A stretch of 64,000 nucleotides of DNA from Myxococcales bacterium (GTDB lineage: Bacteria; Myxococcota_A; Polyangia; Nannocystales; Nannocystaceae): contig JACKDV010000001.1 in assembly GCA_020633315.1 (NCBI GenBank), positions 1 through 64,000 on the forward strand. Direction: 5' to 3'. Shown piece after piece: positions 24,836 to 32,705 of this stretch; position 1 is the stretch's first letter; every line of letters starts with the position of its first letter. The notes under the pieces were generated by a model. The model saw only the letters and a program-made list of their open reading frames with translations. It was not told the DNA's origin and did no database searches. The position numbers were made by a program, and so were the translations under genes.

Positions 24836-26046
24836 CCGAGCCCCTGCAGCTACCCGACCTGTGCGTGCCCGAGCCAGGGTCCACCACGATGCATCGCGTG
24901 CTCTCGCGGTCGCTGCGTCGAGCGATCGCCGACTTCCCGCAGGTACTGCGACTCCATGGTCGGGGCCCGTGTGCACCCGATGTGGCCGAGTTCCTGCGCG
25001 TGGTCGGTCCCCTGGTCCGCGAAGAGCCCGGGGCCATCGCGGCGGCCGTTCGGCGTGCGGAGGTGGGGGTCTGGATTCGCTGCCTGCGGCCGGGCTCCGC
25101 CCATCCGATCGAGCCGATGCGCGGGTTGGCGACCCTGCTGTCGACCATCGCCCTCGAGCTGGCCCGACAAGGGGTCCTGCCCGGATCGTTGCGTCTGCGG
25201 CGGTTTCCCCTCCGGGTGACGAGCAGCGCGGGGCGCCTGGCACTCCGTGTCCCCGCGGGGACGCACGCGCTTCGCTTCGAGTCAGGCGGGGTATGGGCCG
25301 AGCATCGCGAGGGCGAGCACCCGCTGTCGCTCGAGCCAGATGACGAGGCTTTCGTCGAGCTACCCGGAACCCAGGCTCGTCTGGCTCTGGTCGACGACGA
25401 CCCCCTGGCCGCCCTCGAGGAGCACCCCGAGAAGGCGGGCAACCAGCTCGATCTGGGCGGCCAACCGGTGGAGCGTTGGCGCGTTGCCTTGGGCACGGCC
25501 CTGTCGCTCATAGAGGCGCACGCGCCTGGGTTCCGAGCCGAGATCGAGCTCGTGCTGCAGCAGGTCGTTCCCGTGGGCTGGGACGAGCACCGTCACATGT
25601 CCGCGACGATCCAGGAGGCAATTGGGACGGTCTATCTCTCGCTGCATCCCAATCCGATGACGATGGCCGAGGCGCTCGTCCACGAGGTGTCCCACAACAA
25701 GATCTCGGCGCTGCTGGAGCTCGATCCCGTGCTCGAGAATCCGCGCCACGAGATCCATGCCTCCCCGGTACGGCCCGATCCCCGACCGCTGCACGGAGTG
25801 CTGCTGGCAGTCCATGCGTTCCTCCCGGTGGCTGCGCTCTATGCTGCGATGATCGATGCGGGTCACCCAGGAAGCGAGCACCCGGATTTCCGTCGCCGAC
25901 TCGTCCATGTCGTGCGGGGCAACCACGAAGGAGCCGAGGTCCTGCGGGCGCATGCCCGGCCGACCGCTCTCGGACGTCAGCTCCTCGACGAGATCGCCGA
26001 GCTCGATCTCGCCTTCATGTCCCGCTGGGGCGGCACGGGGCCCTGA
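24832..26046 (+). CDS. HExxH putative peptide-modification protein (alphaKG-HExxH hydroxylase family)
   Basis: The GTG at 24832 overlaps the preceding stop (GTGA). The 404-aa protein carries ALVHEVSHNKISALLELDP with H284, E285 and H288, and then RPDPRPLHGVLLAVHAFLPVAALY. This combination (HExxH-x-K-x-x-ALL, then PWR/RPDPRPLxGLLxxxxAF) is the signature of the HEXXH-motif putative peptide modification family, now described as alpha-ketoglutarate-dependent HExxH-type peptide beta-hydroxylases, rather than a metalloprotease. Members often occur next to radical SAM peptide maturases. The N-terminal 230 residues are helical and likely bind substrate. It ends 3 bp from the convergent esterase gene. 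Confidence 0.78.
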   Translation: MTEPLQLPDLCVPEPGSTTMHRVLSRSLRRAIADFPQVLRLHGRGPCAPDVAEFLRVVGPLVREEPGAIAAAVRRAEVGVWIRCLRPGSAHPIEPMRGLATLLSTIALELARQGVLPGSLRLRRFPLRVTSSAGRLALRVPAGTHALRFESGGVWAEHREGEHPLSLEPDDEAFVELPGTQARLALVDDDPLAALEEHPEKAGNQLDLGGQPVERWRVALGTALSLIEAHAPGFRAEIELVLQQVVPVGWDEHRHMSATIQEAIGTVYLSLHPNPMTMAEALVHEVSHNKISALLELDPVLENPRHEIHASPVRPDPRPLHGVLLAVHAFLPVAALYAAMIDAGHPGSEHPDFRRRLVHVVRGNHEGAEVLRAHARPTALGRQLLDEIAELDLAFMSRWGGTGP

Positions 26047-26049
26047 GCC

Positions 26050-27492
26050 CTACTCGCAGCCCGGGACGTTCGCCGGGTCGTGGTACCAGTCCCCGTCCGC
26101 TGCTTGGTAGAGCGGGAAGGCGGTGTACATCCCGTAGAGCCCGAACAGGGCGACGTAGGTCATGTCGGCCACCCCGTACCCGCCTGGATAGCTGGAGAAG
26201 CGCGGGAAGTGTCCCGTGATGGTGGCGACGACCACGTCGACCCACGGCTCGCATGGGGGGTCCTCGCCTGCGCCGTCCTCCGAGCCGCCGCCTCCGGAGG
26301 AGCCTCCGGTGCCGAGCTCGTCGCCGCCATCGGAGGAGCCTCCGGTAGTGCCGAGCTCGTCGCCGCCGTCGGAGGAGCCTCCGGTAGTGCCGAGATCATC
26401 GCCGCCGTCGGAGGAGCTCCCGGTGGTGCCGAGGTCGTCGCCGCCGTCGGAAGACTCACCCCCCGTGCCTCCCTCGCTCAGCCCGCCGCCGACCACACGA
26501 CGGTTGCCGGCCGTCAGCATCTCGACCAGCACTCGGGCGAAGTCGACCCCCTGCGTGGCCACGAAGCCGATCTCCGGGCCCGAGCCCGAGCCGGCCGGCC
26601 AGGCGTGGCCCATACCCGTAGCCGAGATCCGCAGCGCTCTCGGGCCGAGCTCGTCCTCGTACACGGTGCCCACGCCGGCGGGATTGAATCCCGGCAGGTC
26701 CTCGACCACCAGGGGGGACGAGCTCAGGGATGGCAGGCCCGCCGCGTCGGCATAGAGGGCGGCGAAGACATCGGCGTTGAGCTGGGTGTAGCCCTGCGCG
26801 ACCGTGTAGTCGTTGGTGCCGGAGATCGCGGCCATGTGCTGGGTGGCGAAGTCATCCGCATGGCTCCCGGCGAGCGTCTCGCAGGTGGCCTGGGCGGTGG
26901 CCAAGCTGGTGCTCACCGAGGCGGTCTGGAAGGCCGAGGTCCCCACAGTGGGGCCGGCGGCGATGCCCACCCCCGCGAACACGTCGGGGGCGAGGCAGCC
27001 CATCACCATGGCCATGCCTCCGCCCGAGGATAGCCCCGCGATGTAGACCTGGTTGGGATCGATGTCGAGCGTCGGGTCGGCGAGCAGGGCGTCGACGTGG
27101 GCGAGCAGGTCGGCGGCGTCCCCCGAGCCGCGGGAGTGCGAGCTGCCGTAGTAGTCCCAGCACCCGAAGTAGACGCCGCCTCCCGCGACGCCCGGCAGGG
27201 AGATCACGGTTCCGTAGTCCTCGGAGGTGTCGACCCAGTTGCCGTAGCTCTCCAGGTCACCGTAGCTCTGCGCACAGCCATGGAGCACCACCAGGAGCGC
27301 ACGACCGGATCCGATCACGCCCGAGTTGGTGGGAACGTGGAGCGCACCCGTCAGCCCTCCGCGATTTCCCACCGACCATCCGGCACGAAGCCCGTCGGGC
27401 TCGGTCGCGCTCTGATCGACACACGAGAACAGGATGAGGAGCGAGGCGATGGACGCTCCCAGGGCAGGGACTCGGATGCTGGAATGCTGCAT
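26050..27492 (-). CDS. PHB-depolymerase-family esterase lipoprotein with repetitive linker
   Basis: The 480-aa protein has a lipobox Cys24 (LLILFSCVD). The catalytic domain follows the extracellular PHB depolymerase/LpqC pattern: LLVVLHGCAQS (oxyanion region), GCWDYYGSSHSRGSGDAADL, and IAGLSSGGGMA with nucleophile Ser155. The His is probably in GMGHAWPAG. Residues about 345-410 form a linker of four to five copies of SSDGGDDLGTTG. A C-terminal domain with CEPWVDVV ... YGVADMTYVALFGLYGMY could bind the polymer. It likely hydrolyses polyhydroxyalkanoate or similar esters at the cell surface. The gene is convergent with the HExxH gene, and PHA-related genes lie at 35619 and 36424. Confidence 0.78.
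   Translation of the reverse strand: MQHSSIRVPALGASIASLLILFSCVDQSATEPDGLRAGWSVGNRGGLTGALHVPTNSGVIGSGRALLVVLHGCAQSYGDLESYGNWVDTSEDYGTVISLPGVAGGGVYFGCWDYYGSSHSRGSGDAADLLAHVDALLADPTLDIDPNQVYIAGLSSGGGMAMVMGCLAPDVFAGVGIAAGPTVGTSAFQTASVSTSLATAQATCETLAGSHADDFATQHMAAISGTNDYTVAQGYTQLNADVFAALYADAAGLPSLSSSPLVVEDLPGFNPAGVGTVYEDELGPRALRISATGMGHAWPAGSGSGPEIGFVATQGVDFARVLVEMLTAGNRRVVGGGLSEGGTGGESSDGGDDLGTTGSSSDGGDDLGTTGGSSDGGDELGTTGGSSDGGDELGTGGSSGGGGSEDGAGEDPPCEPWVDVVVATITGHFPRFSSYPGGYGVADMTYVALFGLYGMYTAFPLYQAADGDWYHDPANVPGCE
26295..26452 (-). repeat. 39-bp in-frame tandem repeat encoding the esterase linker
   Basis: About four copies of a 39-bp unit (13 codons, SSDGGDD/ELGTTGG) lie head to tail inside the esterase gene at 26050-27492. 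Copies differ by a few bases, mostly synonymous or Asp/Glu changes. Copy number is likely to vary between strains. Confidence 0.75.
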
Positions 27493-27571
27493 TGCGGCAA
27501 TGTATTGAAAGGCGCTCGTGGCGAATAATCAAGGGATTTAAACGACATTTTCGGTGGGCGAAGACCCTGTG

Positions 27572-27601
27572 TTTTGCGATGCAAAAACGAACCCCGCGGG
27601 G
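27572..27601 (-). terminator. Terminator-like element after the symporter gene
   Basis: Read on the minus strand just past the symporter stop (27604), the palindrome CCCCGCGGGG (27592-27601) is followed by a T-rich stretch and then by TTTTGC-ATC-GCAAAA, a perfect 6-bp stem (27572-27586). It also lies about 80 bases upstream of the esterase start, so it could instead belong to that promoter region. Confidence 0.4.
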
Positions 27602-27603
27602 AC

Positions 27604-29043
27604 TCATCGAGGTCGTAGCAGCATGGCGATCGCGGCCAAGACGCTGCTGGCGATGATCGCCCAGCAGGCCGAGACGGCGGGGTTCTCGATGCCGACCACG
27701 AGGTGCAGCACGAGGTGCAGGACCAGGCCAGTCCCCGCGGCCAGGCCCACCAAGCGCGCGGGGACGGGACCGGGGACGAGCACTCCCAGGACGATCGGTA
27801 CGAAGGATGCGGCCGCGATCCCGTAGACCCCCTTCTGCGCGAACAAGCCGACGAGCTGAGGGGGATCGAGGGCGAGCACGAACGCCACCAGGCCTACGCC
27901 GACCAGCACGTAGCGCGACAGCCGGAGCCCACCCGCGGCGTCCTGCGGGCGGAGGCGTAGGTAGAGGTCATGGGTGACCATCGCGGAGAGGGCCACGAGG
28001 ATCCCATCGAGGGTGGACATGCCTGCGGCGAGCAGGGCCACGAGCACCACGGTGGCGAGGACGTTGCCGCCGATGCCGGTGCCGAAGACCTCGCCCACGT
28101 AGCGGGCCACCACGGTGTCCTGGGCCTCGGGAGGCACGTCGAGCCCCCGCAGGCGCGCCCACAGGCCGGCGAAGAGGCACAGGCCGTAGACGAGCCCCAT
28201 GCCGATCGACGTGATCAGGAAGCGGTTCACGTCGCGATCGCTGCGCAGGTACAGAACCTTGGTGAGGATGTGCGGCTGCATCATCAGCGCGAAGGTCACG
28301 ACGAAGGCGCTCACGAACACGGAGAAGACGTCGCCGTAGAGGTCGCTGCTCGGGTTGACGATGGCGGCGTAGTCGGCCGACACTTGGCGCAGGGCGGGCA
28401 TCAGGCCGCCCTCGAGCTCGCCGAGCCCGCTGAAGAACAGCAGCAGCGCCACGCCGGCCATCAGCACGCCCTGGACGGCGTTGGTGTAGGCGTGGGCGTA
28501 GGTGCCGCCCATCAGCACGTAGCTGAACACCACCAGCAGCACTGCGATCAGCGAGGCCACGTAGGAGAGGCCGAGGAGCTGGACCACCAAGATCGCGCAG
28601 CCCACCATGATGAGCACCACGAAGGCGATCGACAGCAGGTTGATGAGCGCGAAGAACAGCGCGAGGGCCGGGCTGCCGAAGCGAGCGCGGATCCAGTCGG
28701 GGATCGTGAGGCAGGCGTGCTCCTCCCCCACGCGGCGGAAGCCCTTGCAGACCAGCACCAGGCCGAGCGCGACGCCGGCCTGGGCCGCCACTCCGTAGTG
28801 GAGCAGGGCCGAGAGCCCGTGGGTGTAGACGAAGCCCGGGTTGATCACGAAGGTGGCGGTCGAGGCGATCGACGAGGCCATCACCACCCCCACCAGGACC
28901 GGGCCCATGTCCTTGTTGCCCACCGAGAAGCCGGCGAGGCTCGTCGTCTTGCGCATCCCGAGGTAGGACAGCCAGTAGACGACGCCGAGGTAGACGGCGA
29001 GCAGGCCGTACTTGGTGAGCGCGATGGCGGTGGGCTCGCTCAT
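27604..29043 (-). CDS. Sodium:solute symporter (SSS family)
   Basis: The 479-aa protein has about 13 transmembrane segments. Typical SSS text includes the early WLSYLGMRKTTSLAGFSVGNKDMG segment, SSIASTATFVINPGFVY after TM2, and the later LVALLAAGMSTLDGILVALSAMVTHDLY, which corresponds to the conserved AAxMSTxxSxL sodium-site helix. These carriers import organic solutes with Na+. The substrate cannot be read from the sequence. It is the last gene of a six-gene operon and its ATG overlaps the stop of the hydrolase gene (ATGA), which suggests it takes up the product of that hydrolase. Confidence 0.85.
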   Translation of the reverse strand: MSEPTAIALTKYGLLAVYLGVVYWLSYLGMRKTTSLAGFSVGNKDMGPVLVGVVMASSIASTATFVINPGFVYTHGLSALLHYGVAAQAGVALGLVLVCKGFRRVGEEHACLTIPDWIRARFGSPALALFFALINLLSIAFVVLIMVGCAILVVQLLGLSYVASLIAVLLVVFSYVLMGGTYAHAYTNAVQGVLMAGVALLLFFSGLGELEGGLMPALRQVSADYAAIVNPSSDLYGDVFSVFVSAFVVTFALMMQPHILTKVLYLRSDRDVNRFLITSIGMGLVYGLCLFAGLWARLRGLDVPPEAQDTVVARYVGEVFGTGIGGNVLATVVLVALLAAGMSTLDGILVALSAMVTHDLYLRLRPQDAAGGLRLSRYVLVGVGLVAFVLALDPPQLVGLFAQKGVYGIAAASFVPIVLGVLVPGPVPARLVGLAAGTGLVLHLVLHLVVGIENPAVSACWAIIASSVLAAIAMLLRPR

Positions 29044-30308
29044 GGCACCGCCCCGCCCGCCGAGCGGGCAACGCCGCGCTCGCTGGGGACGGCCGCCGCA
29101 TCGGCGCCTTCGTCTGCGTCGGCAGATGCTCCTCGCTCGTCCGCGGCCTCGGTGGGCTCGCCGTCCTCGTCGGGATCCGCGGGCGGATCCTCGCTCGAGT
29201 CGCCTCCGTCGCTCGGGGCGTCGAGCTCGGAGGGCGAGCCCGCCTCGGGGGCTGGCGGCTCGGCCACCTCCGCCGATGGCGGCTCCGCGGGCGGGGCCTG
29301 CTCGGGGACCGCCTCGGGCTCGGGGAGCTTGCCCAGGAAGGACAGCACGGCCTCGTTCCAGGCGTCGAACTGCTCGAACTGGGCGATGTGTCCGGCCTTC
29401 CGCAGCATCACGAGCTCGGCGTTCGGGATCCTCTTCACCGTGCGCCGGGCCAGGCGCTCGGTGCCGCCGCCGTGGAGGAAGGGGTTGGGGATGAGCGCGT
29501 CGGCCTTGCCGAACAGGACGAGGGTGGGCACCTCGATCTCGGGCAGCTGGTCGTAGACGGGCTCGTCGAGCATCGCCCGGACCGAGCGCGAGACGGCGCG
29601 GCAGTACTCGGGGAACTCGGGTCCGCCGATCACCGAGACCCGGTCCTCCGCCATGAAGCGGGCGTCGGTGGGCATGCGGTAGAAGTTGCCCGCGTGGCGC
29701 ACGTGGATCGCCTCGGGTGAGGCCTTGCAGGTGAAGTCGTCATCCACCGCGTCGGCGAGCCACTTGGCCTCGCCGTCCTCGAAGGTCTCGAGGCCCGCGG
29801 GGGAGGTGAGCACCAGGGCCCGGGCCCGGCCGGGGTAGCGCAGCGCGTGGGTGATGGCGATCTGCCCGCCCATCGAGTGCCCCACGAGCACGGGGCGGCC
29901 GAGCTCGAGCTGCTCGATCACCCCCTGGACCACCATGGCGAAGAACTCCATGGAGTAGGCGAAGTCGTTGCTCTTGGCGCTCTTGCCGTAACCGGGCAGA
30001 TCGATGGCGATTACCCGATAGTCCTTGGCCAGGGCCGGGATGTTGTTCTTCCACACCGGCAGGTAGCTGCCCAGGCCGTGGATCAGCACCAGCGTCTGCT
30101 CGCCCTGGCCGCTGTCGGTGTAGCCGACCTCGACCGAGCCCACCTGGACGGTCCGCACGTCCGAGACCGGATCCGGGTACTGCAGGTCGTCGAAGGAGCG
30201 ACCCGTGGGAGGACGGCAGGCGAAGAACAGGGCGAAGATCGCGAGCAGGGCCAGGCTCCTGGGCAAGGAGGTCGGGGTGAAGCGAGTGGGTAGGGATACG
30301 CGTGCCAT
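29040..30308 (-). CDS. Alpha/beta-hydrolase lipoprotein with acidic low-complexity tail
   Basis: The 422-aa protein has a signal with lipobox Cys31 (FALFFACRP). The alpha/beta-hydrolase domain is complete: LVLIHGLGSYLPVW (oxyanion), AIDLPGYGKSAKS, VLVGHSMGGQIA with the nucleophile Ser, LVLFGKADALI with the probable Asp and LRKAGHIAQFEQ with the His. From about residue 325 a tail of 95 residues consists almost only of P, E, A, D, S and G. The tail may span the periplasm or be surface-exposed. It lies 10 bp after the barrel gene and overlaps the symporter gene. Confidence 0.78.
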   Translation of the reverse strand: MARVSLPTRFTPTSLPRSLALLAIFALFFACRPPTGRSFDDLQYPDPVSDVRTVQVGSVEVGYTDSGQGEQTLVLIHGLGSYLPVWKNNIPALAKDYRVIAIDLPGYGKSAKSNDFAYSMEFFAMVVQGVIEQLELGRPVLVGHSMGGQIAITHALRYPGRARALVLTSPAGLETFEDGEAKWLADAVDDDFTCKASPEAIHVRHAGNFYRMPTDARFMAEDRVSVIGGPEFPEYCRAVSRSVRAMLDEPVYDQLPEIEVPTLVLFGKADALIPNPFLHGGGTERLARRTVKRIPNAELVMLRKAGHIAQFEQFDAWNEAVLSFLGKLPEPEAVPEQAPPAEPPSAEVAEPPAPEAGSPSELDAPSDGGDSSEDPPADPDEDGEPTEAADERGASADADEGADAAAVPSERGVARSAGGAVP

Positions 30309-30318
30309 GGCAGACCTC

Positions 30319-31935
30319 TCAGACCATCAGCCAGCGCAGGCTCAGGAAGGCCGTCCAGGGGTTGCGGGGCAGGGCTTGCGGGGTGCCGGCCGCGAGATCC
30401 TCGTCGGAGGAGGCGGAGAGCACCTCGGGGCTGCGGAAGAAGCCGCCCAGCCACAGGTGGGCCGCGTGGGCCTCGATGGCCACCAGGGGGCGCAGGCGCC
30501 AGGTGATGCGCCCGTTGAGCTCGCCGCCGATGAAGCGCTCGCCGGCCAGCGGCTTGATGTTGGAGCGGGCCACCGCGCCGCCCACCTTCACCTCGAGCTT
30601 GTTGGGCACGATGTCGTAGCTCGCGTTGAGGTTGGCGGACCACAGGCCGAAGCCGAGGTTGCTGGGATCGGTGACCGCGGCGTAGAAGCGGTTGACCACG
30701 TAGGCGTGGGGCATCAGCAGGTAGGCGCCGTGGCTGGTCATCAGCGCTCCCGGGGCGCCCCAGGTGTTGCCGGTGATGACCCCGTTGTAGACGCCATCGG
30801 TGATGCCATCGGCGTCGCCCGAGGTGTAGGCGCTCTCGAGCGACACCATGTCGTGGGGGGTGCGACCGTAGCGGAGGGCGACCCGCGCGTTGGCGGCCAC
30901 GCCCCGCACCTTGAACAGCTCGTCGTAGTGGTCGGGGCGCTCGGGGTCCTCGGCGAGCATGCGTCCGAAGTTGCCGACCACGTAGGCCGAGGCGCCCCAC
31001 CAGCCCGCGGTGAGCAGCGGGTTGTAGGACGCGTCGGCGCCGGTCCACACGAAGTGGCTGCGGTAGCTCTCGATCCCGCCGGGGATCGGGACCCGGAAGG
31101 CGCCGGTGTAGCCCGCGAGCGGGGACGCGGGGCCCTGGCCCAGCAGGCCCACGCCGCCGGCTCCCGAGGAGGCATCTCGCAGGTAGCGGACGTGCCCGCC
31201 CACGTGGACGCCCCGCCCGAGGTGGCGGTCGGTGGCGGCCTCGAAGAGGGCGACGTCGTCGTCCTTCTGGATCAGGTTCTCGTAGAGCTGGTAGGCCCCC
31301 AGCTTGATCTTCTGACCCCCGGCCAGGCCGTGCACGGTCACGCCCACCGCGTCCGAGCCCCAGAAGTTCAGCCGCGTGCCGGTGAGCGTCATGTGCTCGA
31401 AGACGGTGCGGTAGGGATCCAGCGCGGTGTCGTAGAGGCGCTGCAGCCCCAGGTCCACGTACCAGTGCTTGGTGCCCGGCACGTCGAACTCCGCCTCGAC
31501 GTTCTGGGTCTGGAGGTTGACCTGGTCGGCGGTGAAGGCCGAGCCGAAGTTGCCGCCGGCCGAGTTGTTGACGTCGCCGTAGGTCCAGTCGATCTCGAAC
31601 GAGGCCCGGATGCGAGCGTGCCGCGACAGCACCTTGGGCTCGTAGATGAAGAAGGGGATGAAGCGCTGCTCGAGGAACACCGCCCGGTCCTTGGAGGTCC
31701 GGGTGGTGTTGGGACCGAACAGGCGCCCCACGATCTGCCCCTTGAACAGATCGTTCTCGGGCGAGACGTTGGTCATCTCGGCCCGGGTGAAGAAGTAGCC
31801 GAAGAAGGTCAGGTCCTTCCCCGGTCGACGGGTGCGACCGAGCTCCTCGGGCGTGGTGGTCGTCGCCGGATCGGGGGCGGTCGGAGGGGGCGCCCAGGCG
31901 AGCAGGGAGCCCGTCAACAGCAGGGAGGTGACCAT
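30319..31935 (-). CDS. Outer-membrane beta-barrel (porin/alginate-export-like)
   Basis: The 538-aa protein has an N-terminal signal peptide (MVTSLLLTGSLLAWA) and a Pro/Thr-rich spacer. The rest is a series of amphipathic strands ending in aromatic residues (RIRASFEIDWTYG, KHWYVDLGLQRLYD, IKLGAYQLYENL, GVHVGGHVRYLRD, RFYAAVTDPSNLGFGLWSANL, LVAIEAHAAHLWLGGFF), closing with TAFLSLRWLMV. That is the layout of a 16-18-strand barrel. With an inner-membrane symporter in the same operon, it probably admits the same class of substrate through the outer membrane. Confidence 0.75.
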   Translation of the reverse strand: MVTSLLLTGSLLAWAPPPTAPDPATTTTPEELGRTRRPGKDLTFFGYFFTRAEMTNVSPENDLFKGQIVGRLFGPNTTRTSKDRAVFLEQRFIPFFIYEPKVLSRHARIRASFEIDWTYGDVNNSAGGNFGSAFTADQVNLQTQNVEAEFDVPGTKHWYVDLGLQRLYDTALDPYRTVFEHMTLTGTRLNFWGSDAVGVTVHGLAGGQKIKLGAYQLYENLIQKDDDVALFEAATDRHLGRGVHVGGHVRYLRDASSGAGGVGLLGQGPASPLAGYTGAFRVPIPGGIESYRSHFVWTGADASYNPLLTAGWWGASAYVVGNFGRMLAEDPERPDHYDELFKVRGVAANARVALRYGRTPHDMVSLESAYTSGDADGITDGVYNGVITGNTWGAPGALMTSHGAYLLMPHAYVVNRFYAAVTDPSNLGFGLWSANLNASYDIVPNKLEVKVGGAVARSNIKPLAGERFIGGELNGRITWRLRPLVAIEAHAAHLWLGGFFRSPEVLSASSDEDLAAGTPQALPRNPWTAFLSLRWLMV

Positions 31936-31991
31936 GGTGTGGACCTGGACCGTGGGACCCCGAGCCCACGACGGGCTCGGGGGCGAGGGGG

Positions 31992-32660
31992 CTAGGGCTG
32001 GCGGACGAAGATCTGGACGTTGTCCTGGCCGAAGGCTCCGGTGCCGAAGTCGTCGTCACAGGTCGGCGGCACCGCGCCCACGTCGGGCTGGGTCTGAATC
32101 ACCTCGTAGGTCATCACCGCCGGGTCCTGGCAGCCGTCGATCTCGTAGATGCCCTCCACGGTGATCGCCTGGGGAGCGGTCTGCTCGAGGATGATCGAGA
32201 ACTTGGTGTCGCTGCCGGGGCAGGGCTCGACGGCGTAGGTGCCCGTCTGCTGCACCATCGCGCCGGAGCCGTCGGTGCTGTTCACGTCGAAGGTGGTCTC
32301 GGTGAAGGTCGCGGTGATGCTGACGATGTCCAGCACGTCGACCAGGAGCTGGGCCACGTTCTCTCCCTCGCTGAGCCAGTTGCCCTCGATGCCCACGTCG
32401 TCGCAGACCCCCGCGGTGGTCCCCCCGGTGTCGTCGCCGGTGGTGTCGGCCGAGTCGGTGTCGCCGGTGGTGGGCGCGTCCGTGGTGGGGGTGTCCGTGG
32501 TGGGCTCGTCGGTGGTGGGGGCGTCGGTGGTGGCCACGCCGGTGCTGTCGCCGGGGCCGGTGTCGTCGGCCGAGGTCATCGCGACGGTGGTGGATTCGCC
32601 GCCGCCGTTGCAGGCGGAGAGGGCGAAGGCGAGGAGGATCGAGATACGCGCGTGGGTCAT
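31992..32660 (-). CDS. Lipoprotein with Thr/Asp-rich repeat linker
   Basis: The 222-aa protein has a signal with lipobox (LLAFALSACNGG). Residues about 30-85 are a Thr/Asp/Pro/Gly linker with repeats of the type TTDAPTTDEPTTDTP. The remaining 135 residues carry a compact beta-rich domain starting at CDDVGIEGNWLSEG, with pairs of cysteines (CPGSDTKF, GCQDPAVM, CDDDFG). The text resembles a lipocalin-like domain that measures deviation from a blank (GNW.S ...), but this is weak. It is co-directional with the KAS III-like gene (45 bp) and the barrel gene (56 bp), so it likely belongs to the operon. Confidence 0.65.
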   Translation of the reverse strand: MTHARISILLAFALSACNGGGESTTVAMTSADDTGPGDSTGVATTDAPTTDEPTTDTPTTDAPTTGDTDSADTTGDDTGGTTAGVCDDVGIEGNWLSEGENVAQLLVDVLDIVSITATFTETTFDVNSTDGSGAMVQQTGTYAVEPCPGSDTKFSIILEQTAPQAITVEGIYEIDGCQDPAVMTYEVIQTQPDVGAVPPTCDDDFGTGAFGQDNVQIFVRQP

Positions 32661-32705
32661 GCCAGTGTGTTCCTTGTCGTTCTTGGGCCCGGTGCGGGCG
32701 GGACC

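Noticed and set aside
23567..25243. Long in-frame N-terminal extension of the radical SAM-methyltransferase (1174 aa)
   Set aside because: It would run through the repeat array and antisense to the half radical SAM gene and the HExxH gene. The GTG at 23566 matches the start-to-cluster spacing of the related proteins.
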